Shown: positions 30,500-39,138 of the stretch, piece by piece | Numbering within the stretch: position 1 is the first letter of the stretch | Layout of the letters: each line of letters opens with the position of its first letter | Assembly (NCBI GenBank): GCA_944381115.1 | Contig: CALWJV010000004.1 | Location: 1 to 58,825, forward strand | Length of the DNA: 58,825 bases | Reading direction: 5' to 3' | Source of the DNA: an uncultured Clostridia bacterium | GTDB taxonomy: Bacteria; Bacillota; Clostridia; Oscillospirales; CAG-272 | Notes under the pieces: generated by a model | What the model was told of the DNA's origin: nothing | Database searches by the model: none | Seen by the model: only the letters and a program-made list of their open reading frames with translations | Program-made: the position numbers and the translations under genes

Positions 30500-31480
30500 A
30501 TGATTTTTCATAAAAAGATAGAAAAAATATACAAATCAATGATGTTTGCAAGATATGACGACTTGGGGGTAGTAAAGTATTTTTCTTATAAAGATTTTCC
30601 TGGACTCAATGCTGATCCTTATACTTTCAGGTCTTCACTTGGACATACAATGCAAGGTTATTTTTATTGGTATGAAGGAGCAAATACCGAAAGAACAGTA
30701 ATTTTTGAGCATGGTCTTGGCGGAGGGCACCGTTCTTATATGAAAGAAATCCAAAAACTTTGTTCTGCCGGATATCGGGTATTTGCATATGATCACACAG
30801 GATGTATGGAATCCGGTGGAGAGGGGGCAAGAGGATTTTCGCAATCGCTTCATGATCTTGACGATTGTCTTAAAGCACTGAAATCGGATAAAAGCATAAA
30901 TACCTCCGATATATCGGTTATAGGACATAGTTGGGGAGGTTTTTCAGCATTAAATATTCCTGCAATTCATTCTGATGTAAAAAAAATAGCGGTTCTTTGC
31001 GGATTTGTTTCGGTCGAAAAGATGATTGGTCAGAATTTTCACGGTATTTTGAAAGGATACCGCAAAAATATATTAAAACTTGAGAAAGAGTCAAACCCGG
31101 ATTATTGGTATTATGACTCTGTAAATACATTGAAAAATTCTGATGTAAAGGCACTTTTAATATATTCCGACAATGACCCTATCGTACATAAAAAAATTCA
31201 CTATGATGCGCTTTTTTCTGCTTTAAACGGAAAAGAAAACATAAAATTTATGCTTGTTTCCGGAAAAGGTCATAATCCAAATTATACGGCGGATGCGGTT
31301 TTGTATCTCAATGTCCTTGCCCAAAGAACAAAAAAAGAGATGAAAATGCTGAATACCAAACAAAAGAAAGAAATTTTTAAAAACTCTTTTGATTGGGACA
31401 GAATGACTGCTCAGGACGAAAAAGTCTGGGAAAATATACTTGGGTTTTTAAGTAATAATAATGCGCAATATGAGAAATAA
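30500..31480 (+). CDS. Alpha/beta hydrolase of unknown specificity
   Basis: A 326-residue serine hydrolase. The visible elements are FEHGLGGGHRSY (oxyanion region), FAYDHTGCMESGG, the nucleophile elbow GHSWGGFSA near residue 145, an acid in YSDNDPIVHKKIH near residue 215 and a histidine in SGKGHNPNY near residue 258. There is no signal peptide. It follows the MscS gene by 80 bp, separated by AT-rich DNA, with a GAAAG site. The family does not show the substrate; it differs from the 4.0-kb lipase-like hydrolase in its core motifs. Confidence 0.8.
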   Translation: MIFHKKIEKIYKSMMFARYDDLGVVKYFSYKDFPGLNADPYTFRSSLGHTMQGYFYWYEGANTERTVIFEHGLGGGHRSYMKEIQKLCSAGYRVFAYDHTGCMESGGEGARGFSQSLHDLDDCLKALKSDKSINTSDISVIGHSWGGFSALNIPAIHSDVKKIAVLCGFVSVEKMIGQNFHGILKGYRKNILKLEKESNPDYWYYDSVNTLKNSDVKALLIYSDNDPIVHKKIHYDALFSALNGKENIKFMLVSGKGHNPNYTADAVLYLNVLAQRTKKEMKMLNTKQKKEIFKNSFDWDRMTAQDEKVWENILGFLSNNNAQYEK

Positions 31481-31484
31481 AAAA

Positions 31485-31534
31485 ACGGATACCTTCATTT
31501 TTCCTTTTTTGGAATTTTAATTGAAGATATCCGT
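31485..31534. terminator. Imperfect bidirectional terminator
   Basis: ACGGATACCTTCA pairs with TGAAGATATCCGT (one imperfect position). T-rich flanks occur on both strands, between the convergent hydrolase and HdeD-like genes. Confidence 0.65.
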
Positions 31535-31551
31535 GAATTTTTTAAAAGAAT

Positions 31552-32031
31552 TTATCTCTTTTTCCCTATAAGTAATAATATTCCGTCGATGATTAAAATA
31601 ATTCCGATAATAATGAGGAGCCAGTTGATCATTTCAAGTTTTTGTGCCCAGTTGCAGGCAAAAAGAGCAACACCGACTATTATCGTAATAACTGGTGTTA
31701 TGATCTTTATCAATCTTTTTTTACCGCTGACAGATAAAAGATCAATTATTCCTTTTGCAATAAGAACAATGCCGAGAATAATAAAGACAAGATCAATAAA
31801 TTTCCATCCGAATATGATTATCAGAACACCGATTGCTGCGGTTACAACGCCCATGATGAGTTCTGACTGTACTGCTTTTATTATACCAACAACTATAAAT
31901 GTTATGCCTATAACAGTCATTACCCAGTTTAAAAGATCAGAGCGGAAAATGCAAAGAAGCAAACCTATGATAATGTAAAGAGCAGCGCTTGTTTGTCTGT
32001 CTGTGAGTTTAAATGATTTTCTTTTTGCCAT
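31552..32031 (-). CDS. HdeD-like (DUF308) membrane protein
   Basis: A 159-residue protein that is almost entirely hydrophobic, with six spans arranged as repeated hairpins. The repeating pattern of G-I-x-x-I-x-x-G-I at the end of alternate spans (VIGITFIVVGIIKAV, ILGIVLIAKGIIDLL, IIGIILIIDGILLLI) is the DUF308/HdeD signature. The N-terminus is basic and cytoplasmic. Members are linked with stress or membrane homeostasis, but no activity is established. It is monocistronic. Confidence 0.75.
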   Translation of the reverse strand: MAKRKSFKLTDRQTSAALYIIIGLLLCIFRSDLLNWVMTVIGITFIVVGIIKAVQSELIMGVVTAAIGVLIIIFGWKFIDLVFIILGIVLIAKGIIDLLSVSGKKRLIKIITPVITIIVGVALFACNWAQKLEMINWLLIIIGIILIIDGILLLIGKKR

Positions 32032-32176
32032 AAATAGTATCCTCCGTACGTTGTGAAATATTTGTAATTTGACATATATTGTATCATAAAAATGTAACCA
32101 TATATATTATAATTTGTTAAATGTTATAAAAATGTTGAAAAACTATGAAAAAATGTTTAGAAATAATGTAAAAAAA

Positions 32177-32207
32177 TAATTTGCAAAAAAAATAATTTGC
32201 AAAAAAA
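32177..32207. repeat. Short tandem repeat of an AATAATTTGCAAAAAA unit
   Basis: Two adjacent near-identical 16-17 bp units lie between the HdeD-like gene and the SGNH lipoprotein promoter. No function is evident. Confidence 0.6.
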
Positions 32208-32249
32208 CATATACAAAGATTTAATGTGTGCATAGTTTACATAATGCAC

Positions 32250-32278
32250 TTGACTTTTTTTATTAAAAGTTTTAAAAT
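32250..32278 (+). promoter_or_regulatory. Promoter of the SGNH lipoprotein gene
   Basis: TTGACT (32250-32255) and TAAAAT (32273-32278) with a 17-bp spacer, 38 bp before the start codon. Confidence 0.6.
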
Positions 32279-32315
32279 ATTAACAAATAATACTAAAACA
32301 ATAAAGGAGAAAAAA

Positions 32316-34685
32316 ATGAAGAAAAAGAGGATAATTTCATTTATACTTTGTTTATCCATGCTTTTTACGCCGTTGCTTTTTATAGGCTGTAAAAACGATG
32401 CAGACAGTAAAGAAAGTTCCGAATTTTATACTCATGTAATGTACGCGAAAGATGAAAACGGTACTGATGCTTCTACGGATCCGACAGGAAGAAATTATAT
32501 AAGTATTCTTACGACCACAAAAGAAGTTCCTGATGCTTCCGATTTTACCGTTTGGGTAAAATTTGTAGGTGATCCTGGTGTTAAAGGCGAGCAAGGAGAA
32601 AAGGGTGAACAGGGAGAGCCTGGGACAAGTTCTTATACATATATTGCATTTGCAAGTGATGCAAACGGCAATGGATTCAGCATGACTCCGGTACCGGGAC
32701 ATACTTATATAGGAATTATAACGACAGACACGAAGATCAATCCAATAACTAAAGATGATTTTTCGGGTAAATGGATCAAATTTGCAGGAGAAGAAGGTTC
32801 TTCGCCTTATATCGGTTATGATGGATATTGGTGGACGGAAGATGTAAAAAGCGAGCATAAAGCTGTTGAAGTAATGACACAGAGTACTGTTGAAAACTCC
32901 ATAGGCATAGCCGCAAGTAAATATTTTGAAGGTTATCTTATTGATATGAGTCAAAAACAGATCGCCTTGATGAGCAATTATTTTCCGACTATAAAGAAAA
33001 ACGGATATTCGGGTCTCTCAATAGGCGAGATTCAGATTTATGCCGGAAAAGCCGGTACTGTTACGATCTCAACTGCAAAAATTTCAAGTATTGCCGACAG
33101 AACTTCCGTTTCATCAGTATCATTAAAAAAATTTAAACAGGTAACCCTAACAGAAGGGATTAATACAATAAAATTTGATAACTTCAACATTCCGGACGGA
33201 GAAACGATAGTTTTCGGAGGATCCGGAGACACGTCATCACTTGTTGCGTATAAAGGTATTGATCAAAAAGACGGTTATGGAATATTCACAATTCTTTCGG
33301 AATCCGGTCTATATAAAGAAACCGACGGTGTAAAAGATAAGATAGCAATTAAAGTCGAAAAATCTGACGTAATTGAGGCGTTCCCCGGTATGCAAAATAA
33401 TATTGATACTACTCTTGAAGGGGAAAGTGAATGGAAGACATGTTCAAGCGGAAATTTTGCGCATGTCAATTACCGTGTTTATTCAGGTCAGACTGTTGAT
33501 CGTATTGAAGTAAGAGCAGCATCTCATACTGCGGGAACGGCTGTAAATGATGTATATATGACCGTGAAAGTCATAAAAAAACAAAGTGCTCAAGTTGTAA
33601 GCACACATAGATTTTATGCAGATCCTGAAGATGTTACCGGAGCGTTTTTAAACAAAATGATGACACTTAAGTGTGATGATGTGATAACTCTTAAAGACGA
33701 TGAAACACTTTCTTTCGGACTTACAAGCGATACGCTTCGTTGGACATATAAAACGGAGGTGAAATCCCCGGTTACAGGCGGATATGTTTCAGTAGACAGT
33801 TCCGGATTTGGAACAGTTACCCCCGAAGGATTGCTCGGAATAAATGTTTATGTAAAAGATTCAAGAAGTTTTTCGGATATTCTTAAAGTGATTGAAGGTG
33901 AAGAACAGATGGCAGCAGCACAAGAAACGCTCAGGTATATTTTGGCTGGTAAAAAGGTATCTGTTATAGGAGACAGTATCAGTACGTATGAAGGATATTC
34001 CAATAATGCGTCTAACAACTCGACAACTGCAGGAAATAGAGTTTTTTACGGCGGTACAGAAAATAGATCTATTGAAGTAACTGATACATGGTGGATGCAG
34101 ACAATAAATTACTGCGGAATGCAACTGAATGTTAATAACTCATATTCAGGTTCATGGGTAACGGATTCAAGGGCTGATGCTGCCGCATGTAACACGCGTG
34201 CTGAAAATCTTGATAATAATGACGGAGTAAAGTCAGATATAATTGCTGTGTACATAGGGGTTAACGATCTCGGAGGAAGTGACACTCCCCGTCCATGCAA
34301 CAGTACGTTTGATATGGATTTTTGGAATCGTATACAAAACGGACAGTTTACAACACCCGTCGAAGACTATAACGGTCCTACCCATTTCGACGAAGGTTAT
34401 GCTCTTATGATCTATAAGATCAAGAAAGACAATCCTGATGCTGATATATACTGCTTTACTATCCCCGAGTCCAGAAACGGACTTAGTGACATTCTTGAAA
34501 TATACAATAACGCAATAAAAAATGTTGCACGACACTATGGTTGCAATGTTGTTGATCTTCATAGTTCAGAATTAAGCAATCATTATGGTCTGTATACGAT
34601 TGACGGATTGCATCCGAATGCCATGGGTATGGATATCATGACTGATAAATTTATAGATACACTTGCACAAAAATATATTGATTGA
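32316..34685 (+). CDS. Surface lipoprotein with collagen-like linker and SGNH hydrolase domain
   Basis: A 789-residue lipoprotein. The start at 32316 has AAAGGAG 8 nt upstream and gives a signal peptide with lipobox FIGC (lipidated Cys at 25). Residues about 37-84 and 110-160 are two copies of one module (first copy YISILTT and WVKFVG, second YIGIITT and WIKFAG), separated by a seven-glycine collagen-like run, GXY from residue 85 to 103. Two beta-rich repeats follow (about 190-540). The C-terminal 230 residues are a GDSL/SGNH hydrolase: block I VIGDSIS, block II NNSYSGSW, block III GVNDLGG and block V DGLHPNAMG. It is probably a cell-surface esterase acting on acetylated polysaccharide (inference). 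Confidence 0.85.
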   Translation: MKKKRIISFILCLSMLFTPLLFIGCKNDADSKESSEFYTHVMYAKDENGTDASTDPTGRNYISILTTTKEVPDASDFTVWVKFVGDPGVKGEQGEKGEQGEPGTSSYTYIAFASDANGNGFSMTPVPGHTYIGIITTDTKINPITKDDFSGKWIKFAGEEGSSPYIGYDGYWWTEDVKSEHKAVEVMTQSTVENSIGIAASKYFEGYLIDMSQKQIALMSNYFPTIKKNGYSGLSIGEIQIYAGKAGTVTISTAKISSIADRTSVSSVSLKKFKQVTLTEGINTIKFDNFNIPDGETIVFGGSGDTSSLVAYKGIDQKDGYGIFTILSESGLYKETDGVKDKIAIKVEKSDVIEAFPGMQNNIDTTLEGESEWKTCSSGNFAHVNYRVYSGQTVDRIEVRAASHTAGTAVNDVYMTVKVIKKQSAQVVSTHRFYADPEDVTGAFLNKMMTLKCDDVITLKDDETLSFGLTSDTLRWTYKTEVKSPVTGGYVSVDSSGFGTVTPEGLLGINVYVKDSRSFSDILKVIEGEEQMAAAQETLRYILAGKKVSVIGDSISTYEGYSNNASNNSTTAGNRVFYGGTENRSIEVTDTWWMQTINYCGMQLNVNNSYSGSWVTDSRADAAACNTRAENLDNNDGVKSDIIAVYIGVNDLGGSDTPRPCNSTFDMDFWNRIQNGQFTTPVEDYNGPTHFDEGYALMIYKIKKDNPDADIYCFTIPESRNGLSDILEIYNNAIKNVARHYGCNVVDLHSSELSNHYGLYTIDGLHPNAMGMDIMTDKFIDTLAQKYID

Positions 34686-34690
34686 TTAAA

Positions 34691-34722
34691 AAAAATGTCT
34701 GCCTTTCCAGGCAGACATTTTT
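34691..34722. terminator. Bidirectional rho-independent terminator
   Basis: A 13-bp stem, AAAAATGTCTGCC with GGCAGACATTTTT, and a 6-nt loop between convergent genes. Confidence 0.92.
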
Positions 34723-34726
34723 CTTA

Positions 34727-35104
34727 TTATATTTTTGTCATCCATAATCCGTGAAGATTACAGTATGCATAAACGGCAATAGGTTTATCTTTTTCTGCGC
34801 AAAAAGTTGCGCAGGGTTCATCTCTGGGCTTAAATACTATGCGGCGACCACCGTTTTCCATTTCAATATATATCCATTCGATGTAATGTTCGCTTGTCAT
34901 AGGGTGATTGACGGACCCAATGTTTACATTAATTGTACCGTCCTTAACGGTAACTACCGGCAAGTGTTTTTCGCTTGCCGCATCGACGGTATTGGGAACA
35001 AGAGGCTCCATTTTTTGTCCACAGCACATCATCGGGACGCCGGAATTATGAAGCATACCTATAAGGTTACCGCAGTGGCGGCAGATAAAAAATTTTTCTT
35101 TCAT
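34727..35104 (-). CDS. dfx: Desulfoferrodoxin (superoxide reductase)
   Basis: Reduces superoxide to hydrogen peroxide without making oxygen. The 125-residue two-domain form has an N-terminal desulforedoxin Fe centre with C8, C11, C27 and C28. The SOR centre has ligands in EKHLPV (E45, H47), NHPMTSEHYIEW and the C-terminal CNLHGLW, which carries the axial Cys and the last His. The length is normal. It is divergent from the Crp/Fnr regulator. A half-site resembling the operators of the nearby thiol genes lies upstream of its probable TATACT (35156-35161). Confidence 0.94.
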   Translation of the reverse strand: MKEKFFICRHCGNLIGMLHNSGVPMMCCGQKMEPLVPNTVDAASEKHLPVVTVKDGTINVNIGSVNHPMTSEHYIEWIYIEMENGGRRIVFKPRDEPCATFCAEKDKPIAVYAYCNLHGLWMTKI

Positions 35105-35266
35105 TTTTTTCTCCTTTTCAGTTTAAAAAATTTTGTTTTTTAAACTATAATTTTTAGTATAATTAATATCAGGTTTTCTATACGTGACAAGATAATAAAA
35201 TTATTGTAAACCACATATTTATTATAACATTATTTTGTGTATATGTCAATAATAATACGTAGAATA

Positions 35267-35295
35267 TTGACATATTTATATAGCTGTGATATAAT
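35267..35295 (+). promoter_or_regulatory. Consensus promoter of the Crp/Fnr gene
   Basis: TTGACA (35267-35272) and TATAAT (35290-35295) with a 17-bp spacer, giving a leader of about 95 nt. Confidence 0.8.
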
Positions 35296-35398
35296 GCTTA
35301 TATGTTCAGATATGAAGACATAACCGGAGTTATTACGGAGTGCAATAATAATAAATGTGTTTTTTGTTTGAATAAAATTGAAGTGACAGAGGTGCATG

Positions 35399-36055
35399 AT
35401 GGATATTTCGGTTTATTTTCCAATATGGGGTAAATTAGACTCAAATCAGCAAGATTTGCTTTCGTCAAATACTAAAAAACTGCACTTTGAAAAGGGAGAC
35501 TTGATTCATACAGGTGCAGACTGTATGGGGCTTTTGCTTGTTATTTCGGGACAACTTCGTGCTTACACGGTTTCCGAAGAAGGAAGAGAGATAACAATGT
35601 ACCGGCTTTTTGAGCGGGATATGTGTCTTTTTTCTGCTTCATGCATGATTCACAGTATCCAGTTTGACATTACCGTATCTGCCGAAAAAAACAGCGATGT
35701 TTTTCTTATATCTGCAGAAATATACCGTAAAGTCATGGAAAGTTCTGCTCCGCTTGCAATGTTTACAAACGAGGTCATGGCGAGCAGATTTTCTGATGTA
35801 ATGTGGCTTATTGACCAAATCATGTGGAAAAGTTTTGATAAAAGACTTGCTGAGTTTCTGATAGATGAATCGAATATAGAAGGAACAAATATATTGAAAA
35901 TAACTCAGGAAGAGATAGGTAATCATACCGGAAATCCACGCGAGGTAGTGACGCGTATGCTTAAGTATTTTCAGAATGAGGGTATGGTAAGACTTTCAAG
36001 AGGGAGTGTTGAGATAACAGATATTAAGAAATTATCCGCTGTTATTTCGAAATAA
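35399..36055 (+). CDS. Crp/Fnr family transcriptional regulator
   Basis: A 218-residue regulator: a cyclic-nucleotide-binding-like beta barrel (residues 15-110), a dimer helix, and a winged helix (about 165-215). The recognition helix NPREVVTRMLKYF keeps R181, E182 and R186, equivalent to E. coli CRP R180, E181 and R185, which read TGTGA. The effector pocket lacks the CRP cAMP signature and there is no FNR cysteine set. C76 and C82 (MCLFSASCM) could be a thiol switch (inference). Of two adjacent ATGs, 35399 has the better spacing from AGAGG. It probably controls the adjacent redox genes, because TGTGA-type sites lie before thioredoxin and the rhodanese lipoprotein. Confidence 0.9.
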   Translation: MDISVYFPIWGKLDSNQQDLLSSNTKKLHFEKGDLIHTGADCMGLLLVISGQLRAYTVSEEGREITMYRLFERDMCLFSASCMIHSIQFDITVSAEKNSDVFLISAEIYRKVMESSAPLAMFTNEVMASRFSDVMWLIDQIMWKSFDKRLAEFLIDESNIEGTNILKITQEEIGNHTGNPREVVTRMLKYFQNEGMVRLSRGSVEITDIKKLSAVISK

Positions 36056-36132
36056 AAAATTTCGCTTACGGTATAAAATCAATTCAAATGCATAGCAGTT
36101 TTGAAATTAAATACTTTTTCGGCGAAATTTTT
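36055..36132 (+). terminator. Possible long-loop terminator after the regulator
   Basis: AAAAATTTCGC just after the stop pairs with GCGAAATTTTT 56 nt later, which is followed by A/T-rich sequence. Weak. Confidence 0.35.
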
Positions 36133-36260
36133 ATTTATCTGAAATGTAGAATGGTTTTTAATTTATACAAACTTTAAAATATTATTTGAAACGGAAAAAT
36201 TTTGTTCTCTTTTATTTTTGTCTTAAACAATAGTACTGATTTTCGGCATACTGATAATAA

Positions 36261-37952
36261 TTAAACGTCCATACCGCAAGGTGTGGCTTTTTTATTCAAT
36301 GACTTATCGTTTCGTATCGCACTGTATAAGCGGAATCCTCCGGCAAAATTGCAACAGTCAAAGCCGTTTCCGGTCAATATCCTGCAGGCAATGTAACTAC
36401 GCAGTCCGCTTTGGCAGATAACATATACAGGCTTACTTTTATCAAGTTCACCTATTCGTTCGCGCAGAGAATCGACAGGTATATTTATAAATCCTTCTAT
36501 ATGACCGCGGCTGTATTCGAATGGAGTACGTACGTCAAGAAGAGTTACACTTCCGTCATGTTCAAGATCGGATTCATCATCGTAATACCACTGTTTTATA
36601 ATACCGGTTTTAATGTTTTCAATAATATACCCTGCCATATTCACCGGATCCTTTGCAGATGAGTAAGGCGGAGCATATGCAAGATCAAGTTCCGTAAGTT
36701 CATATCCCTTCATTTTTGCGCGTATTGCAGTTGCAATAACGTCTATTCGCTTGTCGACTCCGTCAAAGCCAATAATTTGTGCACCCAGGATACGGTAACT
36801 TTCTTTCTCAAATATTACTTTTAAAGTCATTACACTGCCGCCCGGATAGTAAGATGCATGGCTCATGGGTGATAAAATTACTTTATCAGTTTTAATCCCT
36901 AAGGCTTTCGCCGTTTTTTCGTTTATACCGGTAGAAGCGGCGGTAATATCAAATATTTTAATTACTGAACTTCCCTGTGCACCGGTGTATCGGCTGTTAC
37001 CCCCGCATATATTGTCAGCAGCGATACGTGCTTGTTTGTTTGCAGGGCCTGCCAGAGAGATAAGTGTTTCACTGTCTGTTACGAAATGTTTAATCTGTAC
37101 AGCATCTCCGACTGCATAAATATCCGGAATGGATGTTTCCATTTTTTCGTTGACAACAATACTGCCTTTTATACCAAGTTTGATTCCTGCCGCTTTTGCA
37201 AGTGTATTTTCCGGAGTAACACCTATTGCCATTACTGCCATATCTGCATGAATGGAAATATTTTCTTTTAGATTAACATCAATGGCACCATCGGAAGAGG
37301 AAAAACTCTCTACCGTTTGACCGAGCATAAGTTTTATTCCGTTTTTACGCATTTCCGAATGAATAAACGGTACCATATCTGTATCAAACGGTGCCATCAG
37401 TTGATCGGCGGCTTCAATCACAGTAACGTCAATACCTGATTTTTTCAAATTTTCGGCAACTTCAATTCCTATAAACCCTCCGCCGATAACAACAGCCGAT
37501 TTTGGATTACTTTTATTTAAATAATCTTTGATTTTCAAAGTATCCTCAACTGTACGGAGTGTAAAAATTTTATCAATGTCAATTCCCGGAAAATTCGGTA
37601 TTACCGGTCTTGCTCCCGGAGAAAGTATAAGTTTATCGTATTTTTCTGTAAAAATTTTACCGCTTTCAAGATTTTTTACGGTGACGTTTTTTTCGTATGG
37701 ATTGATTTCCGTAACTTCATGATGCACTTTCATATTTACACGAAAACGTGAGAAAAAACTTTCCGGGGTTTGAAGTGTAAGATTCGATTCCTCTTCAATG
37801 GTGCCGCCAATGTAGTACGGCAGACCGCAGTTAGCGTATGAAATGAACCCTGAACGTTCAAAAACCGTGATTTCTGCTTTTTCATCAAGTCTGCGTATTC
37901 TTGCTGCTGCAGTTGCTCCGCCGGCAACTCCGCCTATAACTACAACTTTCAT
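36261..37952 (-). CDS. CoA-disulfide/polysulfide reductase-rhodanese fusion
   Basis: A 563-residue flavoprotein of the CoADR-RHD type. The N-terminus is the FAD site VVIGGVAGGATAAARIRR. The redox-active cysteine is C42 in SYANCGLPYYIGG, the single-Cys arrangement of CoA-disulfide reductases and NADH oxidases. A second GxGxxG (VVIGGGFIGIEVAENL) binds NAD(P)H. The last 100 residues are a rhodanese domain with CQSGLRS as the active loop. Characterised relatives reduce CoA disulfide, persulfides or polysulfides. It starts 8 bp after the thioredoxin stop with GAGGTG, so both form one operon. Confidence 0.93.
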   Translation of the reverse strand: MKVVVIGGVAGGATAAARIRRLDEKAEITVFERSGFISYANCGLPYYIGGTIEEESNLTLQTPESFFSRFRVNMKVHHEVTEINPYEKNVTVKNLESGKIFTEKYDKLILSPGARPVIPNFPGIDIDKIFTLRTVEDTLKIKDYLNKSNPKSAVVIGGGFIGIEVAENLKKSGIDVTVIEAADQLMAPFDTDMVPFIHSEMRKNGIKLMLGQTVESFSSSDGAIDVNLKENISIHADMAVMAIGVTPENTLAKAAGIKLGIKGSIVVNEKMETSIPDIYAVGDAVQIKHFVTDSETLISLAGPANKQARIAADNICGGNSRYTGAQGSSVIKIFDITAASTGINEKTAKALGIKTDKVILSPMSHASYYPGGSVMTLKVIFEKESYRILGAQIIGFDGVDKRIDVIATAIRAKMKGYELTELDLAYAPPYSSAKDPVNMAGYIIENIKTGIIKQWYYDDESDLEHDGSVTLLDVRTPFEYSRGHIEGFINIPVDSLRERIGELDKSKPVYVICQSGLRSYIACRILTGNGFDCCNFAGGFRLYSAIRNDKSLNKKATPCGMDV

Positions 37953-37960
37953 TGTTCACC

Positions 37961-38266
37961 TCAAAGCATGGCAAGTATGGATTCTTTAGGCCTTGCACCG
38001 ACCGCTTGGTTTATTATTTTTCCGCCTTTCATTACCACAAGAGAAGGTATGCTGAAAACATTGAATTTTTGAGCAAGTTCCGGCTCTTCGTCAACATTTA
38101 TCTTTCCGACTTTAATGTCCGGTCTTTCTTCTGCTATCTCATCTACAATAGGACTTACCATACGGCAAGGACCGCACCAATCTGCGTAAAAATCGAGAAG
38201 AACGACTTTTTCTGACTTAAGCACCTCGGATGAAAAGTTATCAATAGAAATTTTTTTAACTGACAT
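37961..38266 (-). CDS. trxA: Thioredoxin
   Basis: A 101-residue thioredoxin with the WCGPC active site (C31 and C34), preceded by VVLLDFYAD and followed by the cis-proline loop FSIPSLVVMKGGK. It is a single-domain cytosolic protein of normal length. It is co-transcribed with the CoADR-rhodanese fusion and is preceded by a Crp-type operator and TATAAT. It may pass electrons to persulfide or disulfide substrates in this island (inference). No thioredoxin reductase gene is present in the window. Confidence 0.95.
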   Translation of the reverse strand: MSVKKISIDNFSSEVLKSEKVVLLDFYADWCGPCRMVSPIVDEIAEERPDIKVGKINVDEEPELAQKFNVFSIPSLVVMKGGKIINQAVGARPKESILAML

Positions 38267-38365
38267 AATATTTTTCCTTTCTTAATCAAAGTTATTTTAA
38301 ATTTTAAAGCATTAATGCGAAGACTCATATTGATTATTTGAGCGTCGCTTGTGGCTTACATTAAC

Positions 38366-38407
38366 ATTATACGGTATTTTTTGTTTTATTTCTGTGACAT
38401 TGTCACT
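38366..38407 (-). promoter_or_regulatory. Crp/Fnr-type operator and promoter of trxA
   Basis: The 15-bp site TGTGACATTGTCACT at 38393-38407 overlaps the stop codon of the rhodanese gene. On the coding strand TATAAT lies at 38371-38366, with its centre 31.5 bp from the operator centre. This puts the operator near -41, with no good -35 box: class II activator geometry. Confidence 0.65.
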
Positions 38408-38795
38408 TTTCTATCTGACCTGTCCAATCAAGGATACCGCCGAATTCTACAATATTTTTATAACCGAGTTTCACAAGTTTGGCAGAAGCCTCTTTGCTCC
38501 TTCTTCCGCTTCTGCAGTAAACAAGAATTAGTTGATTTTTATCGGTAAGTTCCGGGATTTCGCCGGTCCCGATGTTTTCGTTCGGAACGTTTAAAGCACC
38601 TGAAATGTGACCTTGTGCAAATTCATCAGGACAACGTACATCAAGTATAATATAGTTGCTTTCTTTCTCCATCAATTTAACTGCATCGTCCATAGAAATC
38701 TGTTTATAGCCATTGGAATTATTTTTATCTGTAAGTGGAAAAGTACATCCCGTAAACAGCAGGGCAAGCAACATTGGTATAAGTTTAATTTTCAT
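38403..38795 (-). CDS. Rhodanese-like lipoprotein
   Basis: A 130-residue extracytoplasmic sulfurtransferase-like protein. The signal peptide ends in the lipobox LLFTGC with the lipidated Cys at 17. A single rhodanese domain follows: YIILDVRCPDEFAQGHISGALNVP, then the active loop CRSGRRS, and GYKNIVEFGGILDW at the end. It stands upstream of trxA on the same strand but has its own operator and promoter, and trxA has another inside its 3' end. It may deliver or detoxify sulfane sulfur at the cell surface (inference). Confidence 0.9.
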   Translation of the reverse strand: MKIKLIPMLLALLFTGCTFPLTDKNNSNGYKQISMDDAVKLMEKESNYIILDVRCPDEFAQGHISGALNVPNENIGTGEIPELTDKNQLILVYCRSGRRSKEASAKLVKLGYKNIVEFGGILDWTGQIEK

Positions 38796-38914
38796 TTTTT
38801 TACCTCCGTTTATGCTATTTATATATTATTATCCTTAAAAAGACCGTCAATACCCGGCAGTATTTTTCAAAAAAATATTTGGAACATATATCGGTATTGT
38901 TAATCTTTTTAAAT

Positions 38915-38956
38915 ATTATACCGCAGAAAAAGGGATTATTCTGTGATGTTATCACA
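38915..38956 (-). promoter_or_regulatory. Crp/Fnr-type operator and promoter of the rhodanese lipoprotein
   Basis: TGTGATGTTATCACA at 38942-38956 has perfect 6-bp arms. On the coding strand TATAAT lies at 38920-38915, its centre again 31.5 bp from the operator centre, exactly as at trxA. The rest of 38796-39138 holds the divergent polymerase promoter and a 12-bp palindrome. Confidence 0.68.
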
Positions 38957-39046
38957 AATTTTCGGTAATTTTTTAAAAATAAAAACTGTTAAGTCTAAAT
39001 ATACAACTTTTAAAAATGTACATTGTATACAATTAACAATAAAAAC

Positions 39047-39075
39047 TTGAAAAAGAAAATAAAAATTTATATAAT
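39047..39075 (+). promoter_or_regulatory. Promoter of the Y-family polymerase operon
   Basis: TTGAAA (39047-39052) and TATAAT (39070-39075) with a 17-bp spacer. The 12-bp palindrome ATTGTATACAAT lies upstream at 39022-39033. Confidence 0.65.
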
Positions 39076-39138
39076 GGTATATGTTGAGATTTATCCGAGC
39101 AATCTAATGTTTAGTAAAAATTTTGAAAAGGAGGCATT

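Noticed and set aside
35302..35433. A 43-codon frame starting at the expected transcript start of the Crp/Fnr gene
   Set aside because: It would need leaderless translation and overlaps the regulator start in another frame; nothing supports it beyond being open.
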